Assembly: GCA_903825445.1 (NCBI GenBank) | Contig: CAIKAS010000200.1 | Span: forward strand, 45,968-109,967 | Direction of reading: 5' to 3' | Length of the DNA: 64,000 nucleotides | DNA from: an uncultured Acidobacteriia bacterium | GTDB taxonomy: Bacteria > Acidobacteriota > Terriglobia > Bryobacterales > Bryobacteraceae | Part shown: positions 1-9,545 of the stretch, piece after piece | Layout: each line of letters begins with the position of its first letter | Numbering within the stretch: position 1 is the stretch's first letter | The notes under the pieces: generated by a model | The model's database searches: none | The model's input: only the letters and a program-made list of their open reading frames with translations | Told to the model about the DNA's origin: nothing | Translations under genes and position numbers: made by a program

Positions 1-129
1 GTCGAGGCCAAAGTTCTGGTAAGCCAGGCGCCGGATCTGTTCGAATTCAGACGAGGTCAGCGTCGGCGAGGCGGAGTCGTACGTCGCCGCTGGCTGCCCG
101 GTGGGTGGCGGCGCGAAAGTTGTGGTCAT
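1..129 (-). CDS. cheR: CheR-type chemotaxis methyltransferase, N-terminal fragment (runs off window edge)
   Basis: Reverse-strand translation MTTTFAPPPTGQPAATYDSASPTLTSSEFEQIRRLAYQNFGLD; the LTxxEFxxIRRLxYxxxGLD pattern resembles the CheR N-terminus; directly downstream of cheA. Confidence 0.6.
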   Translation of the reverse strand, partial: MTTTFAPPPTGQPAATYDSASPTLTSSEFEQIRRLAYQNFGLD

Positions 130-140
130 GACAGGCATTG

Positions 141-2222
141 TTATCCCACGCGAGACGGGTTGAACAAAGCATTCATGTCCAGAATCAGCGCCACACGTCC
201 ATCACCCAGAATCGCGCCGCCGGCCACGCCCGATACGTTCTTCAGGGTTTCGCCCAGGCTCTTGATGACGACTTCCTGCTTTCCGATCAGCGTATCTACC
301 ATCAGGCAATACTCCATCCCGTGGCTTTCCGTTAAAATCAGGAGGCTTTCAAGCGGATCCTCACTGGACGCTTTTATGCCAAAGCGATGGTAAAGGCGAA
401 CGACCGGCAGCACACGCTCACGAATGAGAGCAAACTCGCGCTTCCCTTCGATCGTCGACACCATTCCTTCGACGGGGCGCAACATTTCTTTGACAGCAAA
501 GATCGGAACAATATAGCGCTGCGTTCCGACCCCGATGACGAGGCCGTCAATGATGGCAAGCGTGAGAGGAAGCTTGAGTTGAAAAGTGGTTCCCTTGCCC
601 AGTGCGGTTTGAATCTCAGTGCGTCCGCGTAATTTCTGGATCTGGCGCTGCACGACATCCATGCCAACGCCGCGTCCTGAGATATCCGTGACTTTCTCCG
701 CCGTTGAGAAACCGGGCTCAAAAATCAAATTGTAGATTTCACTGTCCGAGAGATTCGCCCCGGGCTGGACAATTCCTTTGTCGATGGCCTTCTTTAATAT
801 CTTGTCCCGGCTCATCCCGCGGCCGTCATCAGTAATCTCGATCTGGATATGGCCGCCCTGATGGGAGGCGCGTAATTCGATACGGGCCACCGCAGGCTTA
901 CCAGTTTTCAGACGCTCTTCAGGGGTCTCGATGCCATGATCGGCTGCGTTACGAATCATGTGCATGAGCGGATCCGCCAACTCTTCCACAATGTTTCGAT
1001 CAAGTTCGGTGTCTTCGCCAAATGTAACCAGCTCAGCCTGCTTTCCGGACTTGCGACACAGATCGCGGACCAGGCGCGCCATCTTCTGGAACAGAAGGCC
1101 GACCGGGACCATTCGCATCGACATGGCGGTTTTCTGAACCTCGGCCGTAATGCGTGACAACTGCGCGACATTTCGCATGAGGGCCGCACTTTGGAGTTTT
1201 GCGAGCTCCGGGTTATGGCTGACCAGCGACTGCGCGATCACCATCTCGCCGACGGCGTCGACCAGAAAATCAAGCTTGGCTGTATCCACCTTGATGGAAC
1301 TGGCGACAACACCGGAGCGATTGGTTCCGCGAGCCGACCGGGAGTCCTCCACCGCTGCTTCCGGCCCCGCCTGCATTGGCTCCTGAGAGAGGTCAGCCGC
1401 ATCGACGGCTCTGCTATTATCACTGGCTGGTGTCAATACACTGGCCAGAGCTTCCAGGTTATTGTCAATCTGAGTGCCGCCGTTATCGCTCATCACACTG
1501 CGGATACCTGCAATGAGCTGCTCCGTGGGCGCCGCTGCAGAGGTGCTCCCGTTCTCTATCCGTGTCACTTCGCGGCTCAGGTAGTCCGCCGCCTCGAGGA
1601 TGACATCAACTACCGCTGGATCGAGCTTCAACATGCCGTTACGAGCCAGATCCAGCAAAGTCTCGGTCTCGTGCGAGACCTGTCGAATATCCTGGAACTC
1701 CAGAAAGCCCGCAATGCCTTTGATCGTGTGAAAGGCCCGAAACATCGAGTGGATGGGATCGACACTTGTCGGGTCCTGCTCGAGCGCCAGTACACTTTGT
1801 TCGATGCCCTGCAAGTGCTCGCGGGCCTCTACAACGAAGTCAGCGACGAGTTCGGGATCGTCTGCGATACCGGCCGCGGCTGGTGCCGGCGGCTTGGGCT
1901 CGTTCACTAATCCCACGGCCTCCAGGGTTTCCTGCAGGCTCTGAACTCCTGCCTGAGCGACTCGTGAAAACTCCCCGGGCTTCGCCTGGCAGGACAAGAG
2001 ATCACGTCTCAGTTTGGCACCTTCCGTGGCAATGTCTTTGAACCCGACACTGGACATTTCGATGATCTGGTTAAGCAGACTGAACCATCGAGGCTGACTA
2101 CCCGCCATTTCAGCATCGTCACCCATCACAACGTGAATAGCCAGGTCGTTCACGAGTCGGTGGATGTGTTGTAAAGGCTCGACTTCGATTTCCGTTGTTT
2201 GCATATCAGGAATTCCGATCAA
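141..2222 (-). CDS. cheA: Chemotaxis histidine kinase CheA (Hpt, dimerisation, HATPase, CheW-like domains)
   Basis: Hpt motif AFHTIKGIAGFLEF, N-box DPLMHMIRNAADHGIE, G-box DDGRGM and SGRGVGMDVV, C-terminal CheW-like domain. Confidence 0.97.
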   Translation of the reverse strand: MIGIPDMQTTEIEVEPLQHIHRLVNDLAIHVVMGDDAEMAGSQPRWFSLLNQIIEMSSVGFKDIATEGAKLRRDLLSCQAKPGEFSRVAQAGVQSLQETLEAVGLVNEPKPPAPAAAGIADDPELVADFVVEAREHLQGIEQSVLALEQDPTSVDPIHSMFRAFHTIKGIAGFLEFQDIRQVSHETETLLDLARNGMLKLDPAVVDVILEAADYLSREVTRIENGSTSAAAPTEQLIAGIRSVMSDNGGTQIDNNLEALASVLTPASDNSRAVDAADLSQEPMQAGPEAAVEDSRSARGTNRSGVVASSIKVDTAKLDFLVDAVGEMVIAQSLVSHNPELAKLQSAALMRNVAQLSRITAEVQKTAMSMRMVPVGLLFQKMARLVRDLCRKSGKQAELVTFGEDTELDRNIVEELADPLMHMIRNAADHGIETPEERLKTGKPAVARIELRASHQGGHIQIEITDDGRGMSRDKILKKAIDKGIVQPGANLSDSEIYNLIFEPGFSTAEKVTDISGRGVGMDVVQRQIQKLRGRTEIQTALGKGTTFQLKLPLTLAIIDGLVIGVGTQRYIVPIFAVKEMLRPVEGMVSTIEGKREFALIRERVLPVVRLYHRFGIKASSEDPLESLLILTESHGMEYCLMVDTLIGKQEVVIKSLGETLKNVSGVAGGAILGDGRVALILDMNALFNPSRVG

Positions 2223-2323
2223 TCAGGACTGCGAGAGAAGCCGAACCTGGCGACTAAATAAGGCCGCCCTGGTTTCGACAGGCCACAGCATTTGCTGCTC
2301 AACTGGACAAATTAACGAATCGC

Positions 2324-2839
2324 CTAGTTCACAAGGGCGTCGAGGCCTGTGATCTCGCCGGCATTGAGAACTTTTTCAATGTCGAGGAGAATCTTGACTT
2401 TGCCCTTGCTCTTGGCAATGCCGAGGAGATAGGGTATGGTGACACCTTCGCCGAAGTCCGGAGTGTCCTCGATTTCCGATACCGCTACGTTCAATACTTC
2501 CGAGACGGAATCGACGATGACGCCCATTAACATGCGGGAGCCTTCGCGGGCAACATCGACGACAATAATGCAGGTGCGCTGTGTACGCTCAGTGGAGGGC
2601 ATACCAAACTTCAACCGCAGATCCACGACGGGGACTACCTTGCCGCGCAGATTGATGATTCCCTGGACAAACGATGGCGTGTGAGGGACGCTCGTAATAT
2701 CCTGCATCCCCATAATCTCCCGAACGCTTAGAACGCCTATGGCGAATTCTTCCGCGCCCACGTAGAAGCTAAGGTATTTTTCAGAACGGCGTTCCAGTAT
2801 GGCCGTATCGTTGTTGGTCTGTTGAATTGCGGCTTGCAT
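2324..2839 (-). CDS. cheW: Chemotaxis coupling protein CheW
   Basis: YLSFYVGAEEFAIGVLSVREIMG...SVPHTPSFVQGIINLRGKVVPVVDLRLKFG is a typical CheW sequence. Confidence 0.96.
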   Translation of the reverse strand: MQAAIQQTNNDTAILERRSEKYLSFYVGAEEFAIGVLSVREIMGMQDITSVPHTPSFVQGIINLRGKVVPVVDLRLKFGMPSTERTQRTCIIVVDVAREGSRMLMGVIVDSVSEVLNVAVSEIEDTPDFGEGVTIPYLLGIAKSKGKVKILLDIEKVLNAGEITGLDALVN

Positions 2840-2885
2840 TGGTCTCCTGCGCTCTCTCAGTTAAATGCTGCTTATCGGTCACTTC

Positions 2886-3410
2886 TCAGGCCACAAGTGC
2901 AGAGGCATGTGAATAGCCCCCGCGCTGCGTGGTTTGCTCTTTGCTGGGTGTCAGGCAAACGCGAATTTCGATCGTCTCTTCTCCACAACGAAATGGCAAA
3001 ACGATCCAGCTGCTGCCGCCTAAGCTGCGCGAGGTGAAATTGCGGCCATAAATAACGGTGGGAATACTCAGTCCCATCGGTCCCAGGTATTCCTCGGCGG
3101 CAGTTTTGAAATTCCCGACCACCATATTGGCAACTTCGCCAACCGCGTCCAGAACCTCCTCGTTCACCGAACCAATCTCAGTCATCAGCAACCCGTTGCA
3201 GACCTGGCAGGCTAAGCCGGCCGAACAGGAGATGACGCCCGCGCCGGACCAGGGTCCGGCCAGGCCGACGAAAGCCATGACGCCATCGGATATAGCCGGC
3301 GCCGTCAGTTCCGTTCGTTCGTCGCCCGCACTCAACTCGATACCGAGCATGGTTGTGAATACTTCGGTCGTAGCCAACCGCATATGTTTTACAATTTGAT
3401 TCGGTTCCAT
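2886..3410 (-). CDS. CheX/CheC-like chemotaxis phosphatase
   Basis: MEPNQIVKHMRLATTEVFTTMLGIEL...EEVLDAVGEVANMVVGNFKTAAEE resembles CheX; start trimmed to the internal Met at 3410 so as not to overlap cheY. Confidence 0.82.
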   Translation of the reverse strand: MEPNQIVKHMRLATTEVFTTMLGIELSAGDERTELTAPAISDGVMAFVGLAGPWSGAGVISCSAGLACQVCNGLLMTEIGSVNEEVLDAVGEVANMVVGNFKTAAEEYLGPMGLSIPTVIYGRNFTSRSLGGSSWIVLPFRCGEETIEIRVCLTPSKEQTTQRGGYSHASALVA

Positions 3411-3442
3411 TGCGTTGTGTTTATCCTGTTCAGGTATGCGTT

Positions 3443-3808
3443 TTAGATAATGCCCGTGAGCTTTTCTTTGATCTGCTCGGCGGTGAATGGCTTTCGGACG
3501 TAGCCGACGGCGCCGAGCTGAACGGCCTCGAGCACTTTGGCCTGGCCACCTTCCGTGGTGATCATGACAACGGGTACGTCCTTCCACTCGGGGTTGGCCT
3601 TGAGCACTCCGAGAAGCTGGAGCCCGTCCATGTTGGGCATATTGATATCGGAAAGGATCAACTGAACCTTGTGAGATCCAAGTTGCTCGACAGCTTCAGC
3701 GCCGTCTCCCGCTTCATAGACCTCTCCCAGAGGTATCTCGGCCTGTTGCAGGACGCGTCTCAATATCTTGCGGATGGCCGCCGAATCATCAACTATCAGA
3801 ACGTTCAT
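3443..3808 (-). CDS. cheY: Single-domain response regulator, CheY-like
   Basis: MNVLIVDDSAAIRKILRRVL...LILSDINMPNMDGLQLL...PVVMITTEG...GYVRKPF receiver signature. Confidence 0.93.
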   Translation of the reverse strand: MNVLIVDDSAAIRKILRRVLQQAEIPLGEVYEAGDGAEAVEQLGSHKVQLILSDINMPNMDGLQLLGVLKANPEWKDVPVVMITTEGGQAKVLEAVQLGAVGYVRKPFTAEQIKEKLTGII

Positions 3809-3868
3809 TTTGTCTCTCAGCCGACTTATCGGACGACGGGGATGTTTTATCCGCCGGAGAGCGATCCG

Positions 3869-4798
3869 CTATGCAGCTGGGGCGGGGAGGACGTCGAACA
3901 ATGTGGTCTGGGGAAATCTGGCCTGTGCCGCAAGAGCAGCCTGCATCTGCGTCTGCGCTTGTGTCAACTCTGTTATGGCGCTGGTCATATTGACATCCTG
4001 CAGACTACTCAGTTGCGTCTGAAGCTGCACACTATCGTTCTGAAGGTTGTTCAGTGAGCTGGTGACCTGATCCTGTGCGTTCCCGTAGAACGCCAGCTGA
4101 TTATTCATGAAGGTAGACGCGGTCTGAAGCGCGGAAATGGAATTGGTGATGCCGGTGCTGTCGTTGTTGAGCAGCGCAGTGCGCAAACCGTTCAATGCCG
4201 CGAAGACATTATTAGCGGTTGGATTTCCGCTTGCGTCGGTGTCGTCGAATATTTGATTTGCCGTCAGCGATGCCGAAAACTGAGTGGTCCCATCGCCCTG
4301 TACCAGGTTGGTATTTGTGGCCGTCGCGAGCAGGTCCACACCTTCCGGCGCATTTAGGTCGAGTTGGTACAGCGGTGTTTGCGTCTGGTCGCCGCTGAAG
4401 ACGAAGTTTCCGTTCACCGTCGTAGTGCTGTTGTTGACCATCTGCTCCTGGATTGCTTCGACGCTCTGAGCCAGAGTGGCCCGCGTAGTTGCTGTCTGAT
4501 CGGCACCGGTCGCCTCGGTCGCTATGACGGAAGCGTTCTGGAGCAAACTTACGGAGCTGGAAAGAGCTTGTTGGGCCGCAGTTACGGTAGTCTGAACTGA
4601 ATTCAGATTGTTCTGAACGTTTTGGTTTTGCTGTATATCAGTATGCAACTGCAGGATGGGACTGAGTTCGTCAGGTGCGTCCGACGCTGAATTGACCTTC
4701 AATCCCGTCGAAACCTGTTGCTCCGCGGTATTCAGCTGCGTTTGTATGGTATTGAGCGAAGTCAGAAACTGCTGGGCTTCGGAATTGATTGGAAACAT
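3869..4798 (-). CDS. flgL: Flagellar hook-associated protein FlgL (copy 1)
   Basis: FLTSLNTIQTQLNTAEQQVSTGLKVNSASDAPDELSPILQL flagellin-like N-terminus and NGNFVFSGDQTQTPLY; next to flgK. Confidence 0.88.
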   Translation of the reverse strand: MFPINSEAQQFLTSLNTIQTQLNTAEQQVSTGLKVNSASDAPDELSPILQLHTDIQQNQNVQNNLNSVQTTVTAAQQALSSSVSLLQNASVIATEATGADQTATTRATLAQSVEAIQEQMVNNSTTTVNGNFVFSGDQTQTPLYQLDLNAPEGVDLLATATNTNLVQGDGTTQFSASLTANQIFDDTDASGNPTANNVFAALNGLRTALLNNDSTGITNSISALQTASTFMNNQLAFYGNAQDQVTSSLNNLQNDSVQLQTQLSSLQDVNMTSAITELTQAQTQMQAALAAQARFPQTTLFDVLPAPAA

Positions 4799-4812
4799 GG
4801 TTGGCGCTCCGG

Positions 4813-6264
4813 TTAACTGATCATGTTGACGACGGTCTCGGTCAGACTATCGAGAATACTGACCATCTTCGCTGCCGCTCCATACGATTGCTGGAACTGC
4901 AGAATTTTGATTGCTTCCGTATTAAGATCCACACCCGAGCTCTGTTGCCGCAGATTTTGAGCCTGTGTTACTAATTGCTGGTCGGTTGCCTGATTGTTGG
5001 TGGCCGTTGAAATAGCCGAGCCCACATCTCCCGCGATGTTGCCATAGAACTGGGTGAAACTCATATTGTTGATCTCGTCAGCCGGATTCTGAGGAGAAGA
5101 CAGATTGGCCAGCTGAAGCGCTATTCCGTTGTCGATTTCAGGCGGCCCGGGCTCAATAGCAGCTAATTGGCTCGAAGTGATGGCCGGGTTGACGGAAAGG
5201 GTGCTCGCCACGGACGTGGGACTCCCTGGGGTATAACTGAACAGCGGAATGCCGGAAACTGCGGGAGCACCTGTAGCAGGGTTCGCGTCGCTGATATTTC
5301 CCGATGTTAAGAGATTATTGACTACATCGGCCACTCCCTGCGCAAGTTGGTTGAGCGATCCCTGTTGCGAGGAATCACCCTGCAACTGGGCAAGCACCGC
5401 GCTGGCTTGCAGGATGCCCCCTACCTGTCCCTGCGTAATTTCAGAAGTGATGTCATTCCCGTTACTGTCAAGTACCTGAGGGCTGGGAGGGCCGGTCGGG
5501 ATAGCTGGAGGCGGGTTGGTGGGCACCGCAACACCAGAGCTGAGTGCGTACTGAGTTTGTCCCATGACCAGCGGAGTCTGGCCTGCCAGAAGAACAGTCA
5601 TGCTACCGTCCGGGGCGGTCAGCGTAGTGATGGGAACCAGTTGCGAGAGCTGTTCGAGCGTACTGAAAGTGTTGGCATCGACAGACGGATCTTTGCCGCT
5701 CCCGCCAATTTGCGCTCCGTTGTCCCGGGCCAATTGGGCCGTCAGCGTGTTTACCTGGCTTACCAGCCCATTCAATTGCGATTGGGCGCTGGTGGCGGCT
5801 TGCGAGACAGTGGTGCTCTCCTGCTGAAATGCCTGGGAAACAGACTGCGCCGCGTTCAACACTCCCTGCTGGGCGGTGCCGTTCGTAGGATCGCCACTCC
5901 ACGCGGAAAAAGACTGGAAGAGCTGATTCAGCGCGCCGGGTATTCCCGTTGTGCCTGTGATATCGAAGCTGCTCTGAAGGGGCTGAAGAGTGTTGACCTG
6001 CTGGGTCCATGTACCCAGAGAGGTTTGCGCACTTTGCACAGCTTGTTCGGCATAGACATTTCGCGCGCTCACAATCGGACCGGTGGCTACCCCGCCCACG
6101 GACCCCTGAGATATGTCGAGCGGCATCGCCTCGACGGTTTGTGTCTGCTCGACGTAGCCGGGCGTCGAAACATTGGCGATGTTGTTCTCCGAAACGGCGA
6201 GCGAATTCTGCAGAACCTGCAGAGAATTGGCTGAAATGCTCAGAGCGGAAAACAGGCTGGCCAT
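4813..6264 (-). CDS. flgK: Flagellar hook-associated protein FlgK (copy 1)
   Basis: ALSISANSLQVLQNSLAVSENNIANVSTPGYVEQ N-terminus and C-terminal LNTEAIKILQFQQSYGAAAKMVSILDSL. Confidence 0.94.
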   Translation of the reverse strand: MASLFSALSISANSLQVLQNSLAVSENNIANVSTPGYVEQTQTVEAMPLDISQGSVGGVATGPIVSARNVYAEQAVQSAQTSLGTWTQQVNTLQPLQSSFDITGTTGIPGALNQLFQSFSAWSGDPTNGTAQQGVLNAAQSVSQAFQQESTTVSQAATSAQSQLNGLVSQVNTLTAQLARDNGAQIGGSGKDPSVDANTFSTLEQLSQLVPITTLTAPDGSMTVLLAGQTPLVMGQTQYALSSGVAVPTNPPPAIPTGPPSPQVLDSNGNDITSEITQGQVGGILQASAVLAQLQGDSSQQGSLNQLAQGVADVVNNLLTSGNISDANPATGAPAVSGIPLFSYTPGSPTSVASTLSVNPAITSSQLAAIEPGPPEIDNGIALQLANLSSPQNPADEINNMSFTQFYGNIAGDVGSAISTATNNQATDQQLVTQAQNLRQQSSGVDLNTEAIKILQFQQSYGAAAKMVSILDSLTETVVNMIS

Positions 6265-6267
6265 GGT

Positions 6268-6663
6268 TCAGATGGTGAGGGTGAGAGGCGCGCGACCGGG
6301 GTTCTGCGCGAGAGCGACTGAGTTCGCATCGCTGGATCGCGACGCCTCCAGAGCACGCGATGCTTCCAGCATGCGGTGCAAGAGATTGCTGTGAAACGAC
6401 GCCGCGCTTTCGAGGAGCCGTGAAATGACATTGACGTCGTTGCGCACTATCGCTGCGGACTCCGCGGAACAGCGTACCTTTCCGCCGGATTCGGCGATTA
6501 CGCTTTGCACGTTTGTAAGCGATTCAAATGCGGACAAAAGATCGGAACAAGAGGAATCAATATTCTGCGGGTCTGGGTCCTGCAGTAATTCACGCGCGTG
6601 GCCCAGCAGCTCGCGTACCTGCGCCATGAGTTCTTCCGCCCGTTCTGGCGCGGCTCCGCTCAT
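6268..6663 (-). CDS. FlgN-like flagellar export chaperone candidate (copy 1)
   Basis: Small helical protein between flgK and the flgM-like ORF; position and size match FlgN. Confidence 0.55.
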   Translation of the reverse strand: MSGAAPERAEELMAQVRELLGHARELLQDPDPQNIDSSCSDLLSAFESLTNVQSVIAESGGKVRCSAESAAIVRNDVNVISRLLESAASFHSNLLHRMLEASRALEASRSSDANSVALAQNPGRAPLTLTI

Positions 6664-6974
6664 TGCTCAGTACTGCCGGCCGAGATAGCCCGATCAACCA
6701 GAGTACGACTCAACGCCGCGGAATCGACGGAATAGGAGCCTGACTGGACAGCGGAGGCGATTTGGCTGACTCGCTGAGCCCGGCTGGCTGTGTCGGTTTG
6801 CAGGTTTTGAGACAACCGGGTCAGGAACCCGGAAAACTGAGCCTGATCGCTCCCGGAAGAAACCTGGCTGCCCGACCCGATTTGGCTGGACGAGCCAGTG
6901 GCCTGAGATCCACCAACACGCTGGGGCTGCGTGCCGGTCATGTTCACCTGGGAATTCTGATCTGTAATTCGCAT
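6660..6974 (-). CDS. flgM: FlgM-like anti-sigma-28 factor (copy 1)
   Basis: C-terminal RAQRVSQIASAVQSGSYSVDSAALSRTLVDRAI matches the FlgM pattern; upstream of flgN/flgK. Confidence 0.78.
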   Translation of the reverse strand: MRITDQNSQVNMTGTQPQRVGGSQATGSSSQIGSGSQVSSGSDQAQFSGFLTRLSQNLQTDTASRAQRVSQIASAVQSGSYSVDSAALSRTLVDRAISAGSTEQ

Positions 6975-7201
6975 ATTCTTCCTGATTGGCGGACTGGCCG
7001 CCACGTCTCCTGTCTTCTAAGCAAATTTCGGGCCATCCCGCCAGCATGGTGCAAGATGACCTTCTAATGCTCCATGATAGACACTTCGGCCACTTTAGAT
7101 CGGGTTTCCGGAAGAAAATACAGCGAAATTCCGGCACCGTAGCGAGATTTCGTCACCTGCCATCACGGAGGCATGATGTCCGATAAGGGAATCGAAGCCC
7201 C

Positions 7202-7996
7202 ATGCCATCTCCCACGCCCTCAATTGACCAAAAGCCCCGTCCTATCATCATCAAGAAAAAGATTGTAAAAGGCGGAGGCCACCATGGCGGAGCCTGGAAG
7301 ATCGCCTATGCCGATTTCGTCACAGCGATGATGTCGCTCTTTATCGTCCTTTGGCTGATGAATTCGAACGCCAAGGTGAAAGAGGCCGTTGCAGGATACT
7401 TCCGCGATCCTGCCGGAACCGGCAAGCTGGCCGGAACTGACAAGGAGGGGAAAGGCAAAGCAACCGAGGCCCCCGATGACAATATGGCAAAGCTTAAGGA
7501 ACAGCTTGAAAAATCCATTCGGACGCTTCCGGGGTTTCAGAACATCAAAGACCAGATCGCGATCAACGTCACTAGCGAGGGCCTGCGGATTGAGCTCATG
7601 GAGACGGATAGAGGGCTGTTCTTCAGGAGCGGCAGCCCGAGCCCAACGCAGGAAGGGATTGACTTGTTACAGCGACTGGCTGAGCAGCTGGGTACGTTGC
7701 CGAATCGGATCGTGATCGAAGGCCACACCGACTCAATTCCCTACGCTGGAAACGGCACCTATAGCAACTGGGACCTCTCATCGGAGCGGGCGAATGAAGC
7801 GCGGCGCCTGATGCAGGCTGGCGGATTGCATGACAATCAGGTCATCGCAGTGCGTGGTTTCGCCGACCAGCAGCTTCGCAACCAGGCCAACCCGCAAGAT
7901 CCCTCCAATCGACGGATCACACTCATTGTGCAGAAGCCCGCCGGCATCAAAGCGGCCAGCGCATCCAGTGGTGCAACGGCCCAAAAGCAGCAATAG
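7202..7996 (+). CDS. motB: Flagellar motor stator protein MotB
   Basis: GGHHGGAWKIAYADFVTAMMSLFIVLWLMNS plus OmpA-like IEGHTDSIPY...LSSERANEARR...NRRITLIV. Confidence 0.96.
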   Translation: MPSPTPSIDQKPRPIIIKKKIVKGGGHHGGAWKIAYADFVTAMMSLFIVLWLMNSNAKVKEAVAGYFRDPAGTGKLAGTDKEGKGKATEAPDDNMAKLKEQLEKSIRTLPGFQNIKDQIAINVTSEGLRIELMETDRGLFFRSGSPSPTQEGIDLLQRLAEQLGTLPNRIVIEGHTDSIPYAGNGTYSNWDLSSERANEARRLMQAGGLHDNQVIAVRGFADQQLRNQANPQDPSNRRITLIVQKPAGIKAASASSGATAQKQQ

Positions 7997-8026
7997 AAGA
8001 GTTGTGTTCAGTTTCGATAAGTGGCG

Positions 8027-8908
8027 TCACGCCGCAGCAGAAACAGAGCCAACAGAGCCGCCGCTCTTACACTTGCTCTCCATTTCCGCAAAGGTTGGGC
8101 GAACTGCGGACGGCACTGCGCGGCGCGCGAACTCCACCGCGAGCATAGGCGCCGATCCTTTGATGAAAGCCAGCATTCCCACCCGCATCACGTGATAGTA
8201 ACGAGCCTCCGCATCAATGTTCCGGGCCATTCGGGAGGCCATCGGCCCGAAGAAGCCATAGCACATTAGAATGCCCACAAACGTACCCACCAGAGCAGCG
8301 GCGACCTTTCGACCGATCTCTTCGGGGGGACCGCCAAGCGCGCCCATGGTGATGACGACGCCAAGTACTGCGGCTACAATTCCAAGTCCGGGCAGCGCGT
8401 CCGCCGTTGTGTGCAGCGCCGCGACTGGATCGTGTTCTTCCTGATGGTGGATGTCCATATCCAGTTCCATCATCTGGTCCAGTTCATACGGATCGATCCC
8501 GCCGGTGATATGCATCCGCAGCGTGTCGCAGACGAAGTGCACCGTGTGGTGATTGCTCAGGAAATTAGGGTATTTGCCAAATACCGGGCTCTTCTCAGGT
8601 TCGTCGACATCCGGCTCAAGCGCGTTCAGGCCGCTCTTTCGCGCATAGACGAAGAGTTGGTAGAGCATCTGAAGGTTTTCCAGATAGAACTCTCCATTCT
8701 GCGTGTTTCCGCGGAAGACTCCCGCCAGACCTTTGAGCAACCGCTGAAGGGTGGGGAAGGGCGTCCCGATCAGCATGGTGCCGATTGAAGCGCCAAGAAT
8801 AATCAGCAACTCGGCAGGCTGCACCAGCACGAGCAGGGGGCCGTGCTCCATGAGGTAGCCACCCAGAATGGCTGCTATGACGACGACGATCCCAATGATT
8901 GCGAACAC
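8027..8908 (-). CDS. motA: Flagellar motor stator protein MotA
   Basis: Membrane protein with PGLGIVAAVLGVVITMGALGGPPEEIGRKVAAALVGTFVGILMCYGFFGPMA. Confidence 0.96.
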   Translation of the reverse strand: MFAIIGIVVVIAAILGGYLMEHGPLLVLVQPAELLIILGASIGTMLIGTPFPTLQRLLKGLAGVFRGNTQNGEFYLENLQMLYQLFVYARKSGLNALEPDVDEPEKSPVFGKYPNFLSNHHTVHFVCDTLRMHITGGIDPYELDQMMELDMDIHHQEEHDPVAALHTTADALPGLGIVAAVLGVVITMGALGGPPEEIGRKVAAALVGTFVGILMCYGFFGPMASRMARNIDAEARYYHVMRVGMLAFIKGSAPMLAVEFARRAVPSAVRPTFAEMESKCKSGGSVGSVSAAA

Positions 8909-9068
8909 GGTTAGTGGTAAATTCCCTCAATTCGCATATCGGTCCTTATAGTTCGACATTACGGACCAAAACAGAGAGATCGTACGCTCACGACGGGTGC
9001 CTGACTCACATATCGGTCGTATGGTGACGGGAACTCCCGTCCAGATAGTGCCGGGCCTGTGCGGGCAT

Positions 9069-9521
9069 CTACTGCGAGGCCGGCCGGAGAATGCCGTTCA
9101 GATGATTCCCAGACCGATGGGGCGTTCCCGGTAGTGGCGTGCTGAGGACTCGCTGAACTTTTCGCAGAAGCATAGCATCGGCTCGCGGTAGTCCAAGCGC
9201 GGCCCGGACGGAGTCCGTGTCACCGCCGCGGTTGTACATTCTAAGGGCCTCACTTCGTTTATTAACGTTGATTGACGATGGCGGGGAAAATGTTCCCAGT
9301 GAGGCGGCCCGCCCCTCTTCAGCGACGGTCAGTTCGTCCACTCTGAGTTGCAGGGTAATCACGAGGTCACGCAGGGTGGCGATTTCGGCGGAATAATCCG
9401 GCCTGAGGCCGTTGCGTTCACGTTTCGATGACAATCTTCGATAGAGGATAGCCAGTCCCCCTGCCGTTGCGACGACTCCAATCACAGAGGCGACTTCAAT
9501 CCAGTTCAAAGTCAGATTCAT
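9069..9521 (-). CDS. Membrane-anchored protein with C-terminal helix-turn-helix-like segment (DUF2802/DUF6115-like)
   Basis: N-terminal TM helix; C-terminal NKRSEALRMYNRGGDTDSVRAALGLPRADAMLLRKVQRVL; next to flhA. Confidence 0.55.
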   Translation of the reverse strand: MNLTLNWIEVASVIGVVATAGGLAILYRRLSSKRERNGLRPDYSAEIATLRDLVITLQLRVDELTVAEEGRAASLGTFSPPSSINVNKRSEALRMYNRGGDTDSVRAALGLPRADAMLLRKVQRVLSTPLPGTPHRSGNHLNGILRPASQ

Positions 9522-9545
9522 TTTCTTCTTCCTTTATTCCTTCGG

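Noticed and set aside
5347-6234. 295 aa plus-strand ORF opposite flgK
   Set aside because: Arg-rich antisense shadow of a convincing flgK.
7171-7190. ATGTCCGATAAG, resembling a FliA (sigma-28) -10 box upstream of motB; similar word near 35258
   Set aside because: No TAAA-like -35 element at the right spacing in either case; not enough to call a promoter.
8934-9020. Direct repeat catatcggtc in the region upstream of motA
   Set aside because: Only about 10 bp; could be chance.
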